From NCBI GenBank assembly GCA_902729315.2, contig LR746268.1, positions 5,129,501 to 5,193,500 of the forward strand: a DNA stretch of 64,000 nt. The letters run 5' to 3'. The notes beneath the pieces were generated by a model. That model saw nothing but the letters and a program-made list of their open reading frames with translations, did no database searches and was not told where the DNA came from. This DNA comes from Spirodela intermedia. Its lineage: Eukaryota > Streptophyta > Magnoliopsida > Alismatales > Araceae. The position numbers and the translations under genes are program-made. Shown here in pieces: positions 24,582-35,501 of the stretch (positions within the stretch are counted from its first letter, which is position 1; each line of letters starts with the position of its first letter).

Positions 24582-25692
24582 CCTCTCTCCCCTCCCGATT
24601 TTCGCGTCGAGCTTTCCCGCCAGTTCTACAATCGGGCTGCGGCGCGGGAACGACCTTATCGAATCGGCGATTATCGGGTCGGACGGGATGGTGGATAAAC
24701 TCTTATTATTAAGTTTTATCACTTTTTTTTTTAACGACTAGGGCCACGTGGAAGCAGCCCACGAGAGTGCAGTTGAGACCGTCGTCCTCCTCCTCTGCCC
24801 CGCTGTCGGTTTGCAAGAAGACGACGAGGCCCGAAGAAAATCCAGGAACTGGAATCACGCGGCTCTATTATATTCTCCCGCAGACAAGCTCCGGGGAAAT
24901 CGCGTCCCCCCTGTTTCGCCCACGTCAGTAGCTTACGAGCGCGAAAGATTCCTACCGAGCCTTGACTTATTTGTAGAGGGGGGGAGATCTCCATCCGGCG
25001 AAGCTCCGCTCAGGTAGTCTCTCTCTCCCTCTGTCTCTGTCTCTGTCTCTGTATGGTCTCTGGCCTTAATGGCGAACACTGGTGCAATTACGCCTCATTA
25101 TTCTGAGGGACTAAATCCGCGGTGGGCTTTGATTGGAGGGATATGATCCCCTGGAGCAATACGGAGGAGGGCCTGTCATGGAGGCTTGGTTATCTTTCTG
25201 AACCCGATGGGCGGCAGTTCATTACTCTCGTCTTCTATCAACGGATGTCAGGAATCCCCGCCCGGCGCATCGAGGAAGCGGAGCCGCTCCCGTCCGCCGC
25301 CCATCTCCTCCGCCATCAGATTCCTTTCGAACGGAGGCTGGGGGAGCGAGAGAGAAAGCGATCGACGGAATATGGGAATCCACACGTGTTCTGCAATTGA
25401 ACGGCGTAGTGGAGTAAAGACCGGGGCAGTAATCTCTCTGACCCCTACAGGAAAGAGGATCTCAGAGGCCTAGAGAGAGAGAGGGGGAGGGGGGGTAGGA
25501 CGGCGAGAACAATAAGCGCGCCGGTGAAAGCTGGTAAAAACGGACGCGGGGATCGGCGGCGAGTCTTCCCCCGTCCCGTCTGAACTCCAATCTGATTCCG
25601 TGCTGAAATCGGTGGAGACCAATAGTAGTCTTACTCTCCACATCCTGTTTTCAACCCACAAGGCTCGCTCAGCGCCGAAACGGTCTTCTCTT
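24582..25692. other. Divergent promoter region between RMI1 and TCP genes
   Basis: The interval holds the promoters of RMI1 (minus) and TCP (plus). A palindromic G-box with flanks (CCACGTGG) lies at about 24744-24751. A CT/CTGT-rich tract at 25018-25052 and GA/G-rich sequence near 25472-25497 probably form part of the TCP leader. Open frames here have no recognised family. Confidence 0.5.
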
Positions 25693-26706
25693 ATGGATCC
25701 TACCGGCTCCCCGAAGAAGACCCAGGAGGACGATAGGTCCCGCCAGGCCAAGGGGATTCCGCAGCGGTCGGATAAAAGAGAGCCCACCAGAGTTTCTCCC
25801 GCGGCGACGGAAACCTGGGACGGGAAGGCAGCGATGGCGTCCGCTGGAGAGAAGGATAACCAGGGGGGAGCATCGAACGAGAAGGACGAAGGGAAGAAGC
25901 TGGCGCCTAAGAGGAGCTCAAACAAGGACAGGCACACCAAGGTAGACGGCAGGGGGAGGAGGATCAGGATGCCGGCTCTCTGCGCCTCCAGGATCTTCCA
26001 GCTTACCAGAGAGCTGGGCCACAAGTCCGACGGGGAGACCATCCAGTGGTTGCTGCAGCAGGCCGAGCCCGCCATCGTCTCCGCCACAGGCACTGGCACC
26101 ATCCCGGCCTCCGCGATGGTCAGCGCCGCCGGCTCCGTATCGCATCAGGCGGCCGCCGTTTCTGTCGGCCTCCACCAGAAGGTCGACGAATTGGGAGAAA
26201 GCATCGGTTCCGCCGCGAGGGCTAACTGGACCATGCTCGGAGGGGCCGTGGGTCGGTGGCCCCAAGCCGGCGGATTGACGCCGGGGTTCATCCACGCCAC
26301 CGCAATCCCGTCGACGTCGAACTTGGGGAGCGGCGGCGGCGCCGCCGCCGCAGGCTTCTTGCCCCGGATTGGAGTGCACGCCCTGGAGATGCAGGGGCCC
26401 GGCTTAGGGCCCATGGGTTTTGCCTCAATACTGGGTGGCGGCGCGCAGCAGCTTCCGGGGCTGGAGCTGGGGCTCTCCCAAGAGGGTCATATCGGGGTCT
26501 TGAATCCCCAGTCACTGAGCAACTACTATCGGCAGATGGGGCAGGGGCGAGGAGGAGGAGGAAGCGAGCAGATGCAGCAGCACCACCAGCACCCTCATCG
26601 GCATCATGAACGGCTGCCGCGGCAGCAGCAGCAACAAACGCAGCAGCAGGCTCAACGCCAAGAACAGCAGTCGCCACTGGAGAAGGATGACTCCCAAAGT
26701 TCCTGA
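25693..26706 (+). CDS. Class I (PCF-type) TCP transcription factor
   Basis: An intronless gene of 337 residues, as is usual for TCP. The TCP domain occupies about residues 75-130: basic region [20 protein letters not shown], then helix-loop-helix with [20 protein letters not shown]. The short basic region without the class II insertion marks class I. Such factors bind GTGGGNCC sites in the nucleus and generally promote cell growth. Cys97 corresponds to Cys-20 of the class I TCP domain, whose oxidation blocks DNA binding in studied members. The C-terminal part is Gly/Ala-rich, then His/Gln-rich (from about residue 290), a likely activation or disordered region. The ATG at 25693 is the first in-frame ATG; the upstream open frame begins with non-ATG codons. 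It most resembles the TCP8/15/22 group, though the exact orthologue is not certain. Confidence 0.93.
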   Translation: MDPTGSPKKTQEDDRSRQAKGIPQRSDKREPTRVSPAATETWDGKAAMASAGEKDNQGGASNEKDEGKKLAPKRSSNKDRHTKVDGRGRRIRMPALCASRIFQLTRELGHKSDGETIQWLLQQAEPAIVSATGTGTIPASAMVSAAGSVSHQAAAVSVGLHQKVDELGESIGSAARANWTMLGGAVGRWPQAGGLTPGFIHATAIPSTSNLGSGGGAAAAGFLPRIGVHALEMQGPGLGPMGFASILGGGAQQLPGLELGLSQEGHIGVLNPQSLSNYYRQMGQGRGGGGSEQMQQHHQHPHRHHERLPRQQQQQTQQQAQRQEQQSPLEKDDSQSS

Positions 26707-29700
26707 GAGTAGAGACTGAAGGTGCTAGGTCTCTTGGTCGGCTGGCTGTTCTCCTCCTTGCGACTTCAAAAATAGCCGATAAACGTGAATGGGGAACCTT
26801 AATTCTCGATTCTTCGCGCCGGCTCTGCTTGCTCCTCTCTGAAAGGGTTCACCGGACTCCATCTGTACAGGCACGTCCAGTTAAACTCAGATTCTCCGTC
26901 ACCCCTCTCCTGCTGCCCTCAGATTGCAGCAGTTGACCTCTGGGCTTGCAATTCGCAGGTCGAAAACTCAATTCAACTGATTGGTGGGTCGGGAGTCTGG
27001 ATGAGACTGGTCTTATTTTTCTCTGGTCGGAATCTGTGTTGAGAGCGGCTGGAAGCCATTTGTGAATTATTTTCTTGTTGAAGCACGGGGTGGTGACTGA
27101 TTTCTTGTGAAGAATAAAGATTTCCATTTCGGTATATAAACTCCTGCTACTGGTTTTCATCTGGTTTATGGTTCCTGATTTGGCGTGACTTAGCTCACAA
27201 GATTTGACATGGATATGAAATTCTTTCATCCTGCAAATGAATATGATCCGCTTATTCTTCAAAGAACACGTAATTTCTGAACGGGTGTGGCCTCAAAACG
27301 TGCCTTTTTTATGGTTTCAAGCATAGAAATACAGTGATGATAAATCCCATATCGCTTTTTGTTGATTTCTCACGTTTCTGTTGAGTCACAACCAATTTGA
27401 TGATCGATTACCCTGTTTTGAGCTTTTACAAAGGATATTGTTCTAAACTTGAACAAGAGGCTCTGATACTAAGGGGGCCAGGGATCATAGGGATCTGCGA
27501 CTAAGCACGTTTGGTGATTTCTACTGTCTGAAAGATGATTTACCTTCTGAGTTCATTGTGCATTGCTATGTGTGGTATACAAGCAACCAAGCCAGCAGTA
27601 TTTATCTTCTTGAATGATGATAAATTAGCATTTATTCACGTTTCATTATTATTATTTCTTCTTATAATTAGATGAGGAAAAGCTTCTAGGATTTTTGACA
27701 GCCCATCTTTTTTTAATGGGATTTAAAATTGCTATAAAAACGCATCATCTCTTGCTCTGTCTTTTAGAGGCCATCTGATGTGGTTCATGGATAGATGAAA
27801 GAAGTTTATGAGTGGGAAATTTATTTTATTTAAATCTGCACATTTTCTTCACATTTCCAAAAAAATTGGGTTAAAATATTCATGAATTTAATCACCCAGC
27901 AAGATCATCACAAAAACCTAGATGAGAATACCTACATCTGCATCTAGAAGGCCTTGAACTGTATTTTTATCAGATTTTTTTTCCTTTTGCAATGTGATTC
28001 AAGGTTCCATCGATATTCCTGCTAGAGGTTTTGAATCTGGTTTCGAGCCCTTCAAGAACTGGCATTAATTCTCTAATGAGGAAAGATGATGCAAAACTGG
28101 TTTTTTTTTTTTTTTCCCCCTTTTTAAGCGTATCTTCCTTTCAGATTCTGACAGTTTTTGACTGATAATAATACTTTTTTCATAGTCTCCTATACAGTGC
28201 ATCAAACTAATATATTTTTAATACTATATATTTTGCTAATTTATTTCAAATTATCTTAAATTCGTGAACTATGTTTCAGAAGAGATTCCGATTTATGTCA
28301 TCCTTTGACAGTTCTAGGGTTCTCTAGATGTAAAACACTGCGCTCATTTCCTTCCATTAAGCCTGACAAATATGTAGGCAGAAAAAATAAATTAATGGCT
28401 GATTGGATCTACCTGCAGTGGCTTTATGAAGGAAGAGAGCCTCGCGTTGACCTGGCTTCTCTTTTGGTCCAATCGAGAATGGTTTCTACTTATTTCCACT
28501 TTGATATCTTGACTATCAGTTGACCGATATTACAGATCAGCCAGAGTTCTGGGTTATAATCGTTGGAGTGGACATTTTCGGGATAAATTGGTATTCACTG
28601 GAAATAAAAAATAAGGAAATAAATAAAATCAATTTTCAACTCTGTTCTTGATGAAGTAAGGGGTCGATTTATGAGAGAATAGCCCGCGGTGGGGTTGAAG
28701 AACTTGGGACCCAGCGGGCCATGTGGGTGGGCTCGAAATGCGGCTGGAGGGGAAATCCGCTGCTGGAGCTGGGGAATTTCAAAGATTCCGGCGGCAGCCC
28801 CTCCCGGAATTGGGGAGGCAGGTCGGCCCACATCGGCCACCAGGTCCTGCTCCCCCGGGTCCGATCAGCCTGCCGCCGCCGCCCTATTTCTTTATTTTCC
28901 CGACGGCACTGTCCGCCCGTGAACGCCTCGTAGCCACTGGCGCGCCCGCAGAAACGACTCCAATTACGACGACGCAGCGGTACCAGACGAGACGTCGTCG
29001 TGCTTCCGTATTGAAGACTCCCGTCGCATATCATTGGCTTCTATAGTCTCCGGCCGTCGACCGGAGATTCCTCGGAGAGGGGCCCCTGCGACTCGCCGGA
29101 ATAAAGGACTGGGTCTCCGGGGGGCGATGGTGAAAAAGCGAATCTCCCGGCATCTCCACGGGCGAGAATGTGAGAGGGATGAGGAGCTGCAGAACAAGGA
29201 AACAGATGGTTCCAAGGGGATCATCCTCTCGTTCTTCTCGCTCTGCGCTGTTCCACCTCTGCAACGTATTTTTTATGAGGATTTGAGGATCTCGTCAGGA
29301 ATTTATACAGACGTCTGTTCAAGTCTTTCTCATCCCGTTCCTTCGGCATACTCAAAGGGTCCTAGACTATGCGACGAATTCTCGAAACAGGCTCATTATT
29401 CTTCCAAGGTTCGATATTGATCTATACCAAAATAGCTCCTTTATTAGGATCAGTGTATAGATAGTGGTGAATGATCGAGGTACAAGGAACACTCTTGCAC
29501 CGATCGGGAGAAATCAATGAAGAATGTACGACATTGTAAGACTGTACGGAGAAGTTACGAATCATGCGCAGGAGAGCCGTCGTCGGCATTGAATTCCGGC
29601 GGTCCTGCCGCCGGTGGAGGCGCCGGTCGGGCACCGACGCCGCCGCCGCCGGGGTCGGCCATTAAAACAAAAAACCCCGCGGACCCACCCGACAAGGAGC

Positions 29701-30388
29701 TTCCCCAGGATCTCCTCCCCGTATCTCGTTAAGACGCCCTTATCAGTGACGGAATCTCCAGATGAGTCTCCCCCGGCCCCCTGTCTGGGCGAGGATCGTC
29801 GTAGATATTTTTCTCAGTCCAGAAGATCCCGATGTGGGCGAAGCCGGGTGGACACGCGCCTCCCCACTGTCTCTCAGTTGACCCGATTCCACGTACAAGG
29901 AGAGATCCCCCTCGGTTCCTAGAGCTCGATGGGCCATGAGCAGTCTCGAGTCATTGGGGAAGAGAGAGAGAGAGAGAGAGAGTAGAAAACTTGAAAGGAA
30001 GCGGTGGAGACGGGCACTGTGGAAGGACCACCATTTTTCAACAAAAAATAACTCGAGGACCCCACGCCCGCTGTCTACTCCAGGATAAAGAGAAGCGGCG
30101 ACTCTCCCCGCTGCCTCCTTCGATCTCCCCTCGGCTCCTCGTCCAGCTCAAGAGCCTCCAAGATCCTCCACCTCCGCAGCATATTCCTCCACACAACACA
30201 TTCCCGTAGACACCGAAGGAGAAAAAAAACGAGAACTTTTTTGTTAACCTCTCTCTCTCTCTCTCCCTCCTCTCGATACATTTGTCTATTTATCTGTCGT
30301 TCACTATCCGTCTCCCTCCTTTTTCGTCCGTTTTGGTTTGCTATTAGTAGTAAGAACACGGGTACTACTACTGCCTCCGGCGGGAGCG
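26707..30388. other. Long intergenic region between TCP and ACR genes
   Basis: The TCP 3' UTR is at the start. The section 27100-28600 is AT-rich with no recognised sequence. GC-rich blocks occur at about 28670-29240 and 29570-29930. On the minus strand of the first block two overlapping frames stay open (28669-29034 and 28595-28840), rich in Pro/Gly/Arg and matching no family I know. A 35-codon ATG frame lies on the minus strand at about 29553-29660 (starts MADPGGGG). I cannot support a gene from these. A GA repeat at 29969-29991 and a CT run near 30250-30265 precede the ACR leader. Confidence 0.4.
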
Positions 30389-32449
30389 ATGGACTGCGGG
30401 TCTCAGATGGCGGACGTGGACGAGTACGAGAAGCTGGTGATTCGAATGAACCCACCGAGGTGCTACGAAACCCTGTCCTTCTCTCACTTCACAAGACGAA
30501 GACTTTCTTTATTTGGGGGAATTGGAATGGTTTTGTGGGTAATCTCGGCAGAAACTTCATCTTCTCTGAGAAGATGGAGAGCTAGGCTCCTCCATTTCCC
30601 GTCTTTCTCACTCTAAAGCAAATCTTTCTGGGTGTTTTCTGCGATTTTCTAGGGTCACAGTGGATAACACCACCAGCAGAACGTCCACCCTCATTAAGGT
30701 ACTCCTCCCTCTCCAGCCGGGCTCCTTGCCCATCCGAGGTCGCCAGTGGTGTCTAGATCCCTCGAATGTCCTTAAGCCTGGTTCCTCGATTATCCAGGTA
30801 GACAGCGCAAACAAGCACGGGAGCTTGCTGGAGGTCGTTCAAGTCTTGACAGATTTGAACCTCACCATCACCAGGGCGTACATCTCCTCCGATGGGGAGT
30901 GGTTCATGGACGGTGGGCATTGTTTAATTTCCTACAAATTACGGTTGAATTTAAGAAGGAATCGAAAGATCCTGCCTCCTCCATCTTCTCAAATCTCTGA
31001 TCTTCTTCTTCCTCTTCGTCGTCCTCGTTGTTCCAGTTTTCCACGTCGTTGACCAGGACGGGAACAAGCTCTCCGACGGCGGGGTCACCGAACGTATCAA
31101 ACAGGTATCACCCCCCCTTCTTCTCCCGCCCATCTCATCTCAGGGATTTAATGGTGAACATCCCGATCGGTGTTCTAATGGCTGCGCCATCTGAACCAGT
31201 CGCTGGGACCGAGAGCTTGCACTGCCCGGCCTCCGAGGGGGTCCGTCGGTGTCCAGACGGCCGCCGAGCACACCTCCATCGAGCTCACCGGCACGGACCG
31301 GCCGGGCCTTCTGTCAGAGATCTTCGCCGTCCTCGCCGACCTTAAGTGCAACGTGGTGGCCGCCGAAGTTTGGACTCACAACTCCCGCATGGCCTCCGTC
31401 ATCTACATCACCGATCATTCGACGGCGGCGCCGATCAACGACCCCGCCCACCTGGCAGGTATAAAGCAGCTGCTCCGCCACGTCCTGCGCGGGGACAGGG
31501 ACCGGAGGGGGGCCAAGACGGCGGTGGCAGCGGGGTCGACCCACCCTGAGAGGCGGCTGCACCAGATGATGTACGCCGATCGCGACTTCATCAGGGACGA
31601 CGGCGAGGAGCAGAGGGACGAGCCCTTGGTGACGGTGGGGAGCTGCCCCGACAAGGGCTATACGGTGGTCAACGTGAGGTGCAAGGACCGGACGAAGCTG
31701 CTCTTCGACACTGTCTGCACGTTGACAGACATGCAGTACGTCGTCTTCCACGCCACCGTCTTCGCGGAGGGGGCGGAGGCCCACCAGGTCTGTGCCCACA
31801 ACCGTTGCCTCGTTGCTCTTCCCCCCTCCATTCCCTGCGTCTTCGTCTTCTCCAACATGAAGATATCTGGTTTGCAGGAGTATTACATCCGGCACGTCGA
31901 CGGATGCCCCGTGAGCTCTGAAGGGGAGAGGCAGAGACTCGTCCATTGCCTCGAGGCTGCAATCAGAAGGCGCAACTCAGATGTGCAAACTCGAACCATC
32001 CATCAACCGCCCCCCGCCCCCCGCCCCCCGCCCCCCGCCCCCCCCGGTTCTTCTGTATTGCGGGCGTCCTCACTGGCCTCTCTCTCTCTCTATGTCAGCA
32101 GGGTATACGGCTGGAGCTGTGCTGCGAGGATCGAGTGGGGCTGCTCTCGGATGTGACCCGCATATTCAGAGAGAACGGGCTGGCGGTGGCGAGAGCGGAG
32201 GTCACAACGAGGGGATCGCAGGCGGTGAACGTGTTCTACGTCACCGACGCATCGGGGAACCGGGTGCAGAGCCAGACGATTGAAGCCGTGAGGGTGGCGA
32301 TAGGGCAGACCGTGCTCCGCGTGAAGGAGGAAGCCTACTCCAAGTCCCCGCCGTCGGAGAGCGGCCGGCTCTCCTCCTTCGGCAGCCTCTTCCGGTCCCG
32401 GTCGGAGAAGTTCCTCTTCAACCTGGGTCTCATTAAGTCGTGTTCTTGA
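30389..32449 (+). CDS. ACT domain repeat (ACR) protein with four ACT domains
   Basis: Seven exons: 30389-30459, 30653-30698, 30798-30912, 31037-31104, 31200-31787, 31878-31982, 32102-32449; 446 residues, the usual ACR length. ACT1 spans about residues 24-102 (ANKHGSLLEVVQVLTDLNL), ACT2 about 124-200 (GTDRPGLLSEIFAVLADL), ACT3 about 250-330 (CKDRTKLLFDTVCTLTDMQY) and ACT4 about 333-405 (CEDRVGLLSDVTRIFRENGL). ACT modules bind amino acids; ACR proteins resemble the bacterial PII-uridylyltransferase ACT region and are thought to sense amino acids or stress, some in plastids or nucleus. No enzyme domain is present. The C-terminus has a Ser-rich region ending IKSCS. Exon 7 could start three bases earlier (tandem CAG acceptor), adding one glutamine. 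The intron before exon 7 carries a CCCCCCG repeat. Confidence 0.93.
32007..32046. repeat. (CCCCCCG)n minisatellite in ACR intron 6
   Basis: About four to five copies of CCCCCCG/CCCCGCC lie between exon 6 and exon 7 of the ACR gene. On the opposite strand these are runs of six G, able in principle to form a G-quadruplex. Confidence 0.7.
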
Positions 32450-35400
32450 GTTGACCCCCCACCCCTCAGCGAATCTAACCCAATTCTCCCAACCCATTGG
32501 TACTCCGGGCTTCTCGACGGGGCTGCGGATCATCGCCGCCATCAATTGTCAATACAAACAGGTTGACTGGCACCCTCCGATGTTCTTCCCTCTCTCTCTC
32601 TCTCTCTCTCTCTCCCCCTCTCTAACCCAACCTCCTCAGGGTTGCCCATCATTCACCGTTCGCAGAAGTTCAGGTGAATCTTTCGAACAAGCCTCGATGC
32701 TATGGAGATTATAGTATCCAGGGGGCTCGCTCACTCTTGTGAACTCTGTTGTTTACGTTGACCTTTCTCCTCCCGCTGAAGATACACTTGGGTTCACACA
32801 CCTCTCTCTCTCTCTCTTATCGTCATAGGAATCGTCCGAACGGTCGAGGATTCACTGCAAGCTCCACTGTGGATCTCCGACAAGTGAATCTATGACAAGT
32901 CAGTGAACTCCGTATTCTAGATCTATGGGCGCCCGCCTCGGCCCTTTGGGGCACGCGAAGCGGCGAGGGGAGCAAGCGATAGAGAGAGAGATAGAGAATC
33001 CGGGGAAGAGGACACTGGGGGCGGTACGCTGATAACAACGTCTTGTGTGCTCTAGATCCGAAGCGATATATTCGCATGCACGCAGTATTAATTACCACGT
33101 GCCGTAGCTGGCTCTGCCGTGAGGCGTCCCCTCGCGACGACGAGGGCTCATCTTGGGTGCATGTGGGGGCTCCTCCCCCGACACGTATCTTCCCCTGGAT
33201 CCGCCTCTTCACTGGCCCGAGGGCTCATCTCGGGACCATGATGTACTAAGTACGTCCTCCCCCCCCTCTTTCTCTCTCTCTCTCTCTCTCTCTCTACGCC
33301 TCCTTGTGGCTGGGGTTAAAAACCTCACGTCCTTGAACAGGGGAGGGGGAGGGACTTGCCAGGCTTATCAGGACGCGTATCTTATCGGATCAGTTCACGT
33401 GCCGCTCTCTCTCTCTACTGTGGGGGTATCGGCGGGTTGGCCGAAGATGATCGAGGAGGAGACTAGGGGCGCTCTCCGCCCACGCGGCTGGGCAGAGCCG
33501 TGCTGTCGGTGACGTGGTCGCTGCCGCCGGAAGGCCCACTTGGCCAGGCTGGCAGCCTGCCAGCCGAGCAAGCCGGCGGAGAGCGGCGGCGCCTCCCTGT
33601 TGGGTACTGCCCCGTGGGTCCCCCCTTCTGCCGCCGCCGCGGCCGCCCACTGGCGCTCCCCATTTCCGTCCGCCGCCCCCCGGCGAGATTGAGGCGACTT
33701 AAGATGTTCCGCCAGATGTCCCTTGATTGATCTTGTCGGAAGAACCAGAGAGAGAGAGATAGTGAGGAGAGGCATGTGAAGCATCTACGGACGAGCTCAA
33801 TGATAGACAGGCGGAGAGCCGTTGGGGAGTCCCCTCGTCGGCGCCTGGAATGAGGGAGGGAAGCGCGCCGCAGTCCCGCTTATAACGACCTTCCTTTTTA
33901 AGGGGCTGGCAAAGATCTGGTCAACGAGACGACACGCGGCAGAGCCTGAAGACATGGCCTGCCACCTGTCGGTTAAGAAATCCGCCTCTCTAGTTAGGGT
34001 TGGGAGGTGCTGGTGGGCCCCGCAATTGCTTAATATTCTAATTAATAACAGCAGCATAAATCGTCCACCAGAAAGTAGGAGGCAGTGGTGGGAAGGAAAT
34101 GGGCCGTATGAGCCCCACGAGTTAGTCCAATCCAAACGGGCCTACGCCCATGTACACTGGCCCATTCTATTTGGGATCCGAAATGCAAGCTCTGGGATTC
34201 GGATTCTGAGTTTAGTAGGCATCCCATCCCGAAATACCAGGTTAGGATTTTAAACTCCGAAATTGGTTTTTAAAATTACATAAATATTATTAACATTATT
34301 TATTTTGCTTTAACGAAATGATATTTGGTCCGTAGTCGAAGGGGCGATTATTTCAGCTAGAAAGTATGTATAGATACCATCTCATCCCCTCGCTCCTCCC
34401 CTTCGTGGTCGCTTGAACCGACCACCGCCGGAGGCGACGAAGGTTCTGCCTACCATTGCAGCTGGACCACGATCACCTCGACGAGCAGTCCGACGCCGCC
34501 CTCTGAGACATCCTTTCCCTCAAGTATCCACTCTCTCTCTCTCTCTCTCTTTCTGTTTTTGCCAGTCCACTGCGCGGGTTTCCCCACCCTAAATAGTCAC
34601 CTTTGAGAACTTGAACGAGAGACCCTGCGTTTGGGCTTCTTGCTTGTAGAGCCTACAACGAGCACCCTACCCGTGTTCTTGCTGTGGTCTCTGTTTTCTG
34701 CTTTCGTTCTGGGCAGTTCATTGCCGTGGCTCATCAGATGAAACGCTGCATTGGCGCATCCACTCCTACTGTCGTCGGAGCTAAAGGAACGAGAACGAAC
34801 AATACTTCTTTGTTGCCACGTGCTCTCGGTGAATAAACGGAGCAAAAAAGAGCCGAAGTGTGTTTGTTTTGCTCTGCAAACTCGATGTCGAGTTTCCATT
34901 GCTGAGAGCATTTTAAGTTAACAATACACCATATATATCAGGCTTAATGGCGATTTTCTTATCATACTTTTGGAATCTTTCTCGTTGAATCAATTCGATG
35001 TGCCAATATATGGAACGATAGATACTCTTAGGATTGTCTTGAATCAAGGCATCATCTCTCCTGATACATGTATCATCTCTGGACACGCGTCCCAGGTTTC
35101 CGTACGAGTGGATTACTGAGTCCAATCGTATGTTGTAGGTTCCTACTCTTCTTTGTCATATATCAGCAATTTAGCCGGGTTTGTCTATAAGTCAACTGCC
35201 TCCGAATGATGGTTGCTTTCTGTTGATACCTTGCTAGAATGTTTGTGTCAAAACATTCGGCCTGAATCAACTGAAACTGTATCCATGATGTGATTTGGAC
35301 TGAGTTGGCCTAGGGACATTCAATATAATGATATGAGAATTCAATTGCACGCCACAGCCAGTCGAAGATTTTGGATGATGTAGACGTCTTCTTGCCGTAT

Positions 35401-35501
35401 TCTCCCTCTCTTTCTTTGTGTTAAACGCTTTGACTCGTTCCATGTATTCCTCTCACTCACCTGCTTTATGTTTACACTGGCTGAGAACCTCCAGATAAAA
35501 A
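32450..35501. other. Intergenic region between ACR and FSD3-like genes
   Basis: CT microsatellites lie at about 32589-32613 and 33268-33295. A GC-rich block at 33460-33700 stays open in several frames on both strands but matches no known family. TGGGCC-type motifs recur at 34098-34170. At about 34440-34535 an acceptor-like CCATTGCAG is followed by a short stretch resembling an exon, then a CT repeat (34530-34552); I could not connect it to any protein. The FSD3 promoter must lie in the AT-richer part after 34900. Confidence 0.4.

Noticed and set aside
24582-24722. Upstream extension of RMI1
   Set aside because: Sequence before MGRRR is not like other RMI1 N-termini as I recall them and lies in the expected leader.
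29034-29420. Plus-strand frame of 128 codons
   Set aside because: The first codon is TTG, composition is ordinary, and there is no family resemblance or splice pattern to support it.
31314-31946. Minus-strand 210-codon frame over the ACR gene
   Set aside because: It mirrors ACT-domain exons and runs through introns; the plus strand gives a complete ACR protein.
33390-33784. Overlapping minus-strand frames in a GC-rich block
   Set aside because: They are open in several frames at once with Arg/Pro/Ala composition expected from GC-rich DNA, and no motif was recognised.
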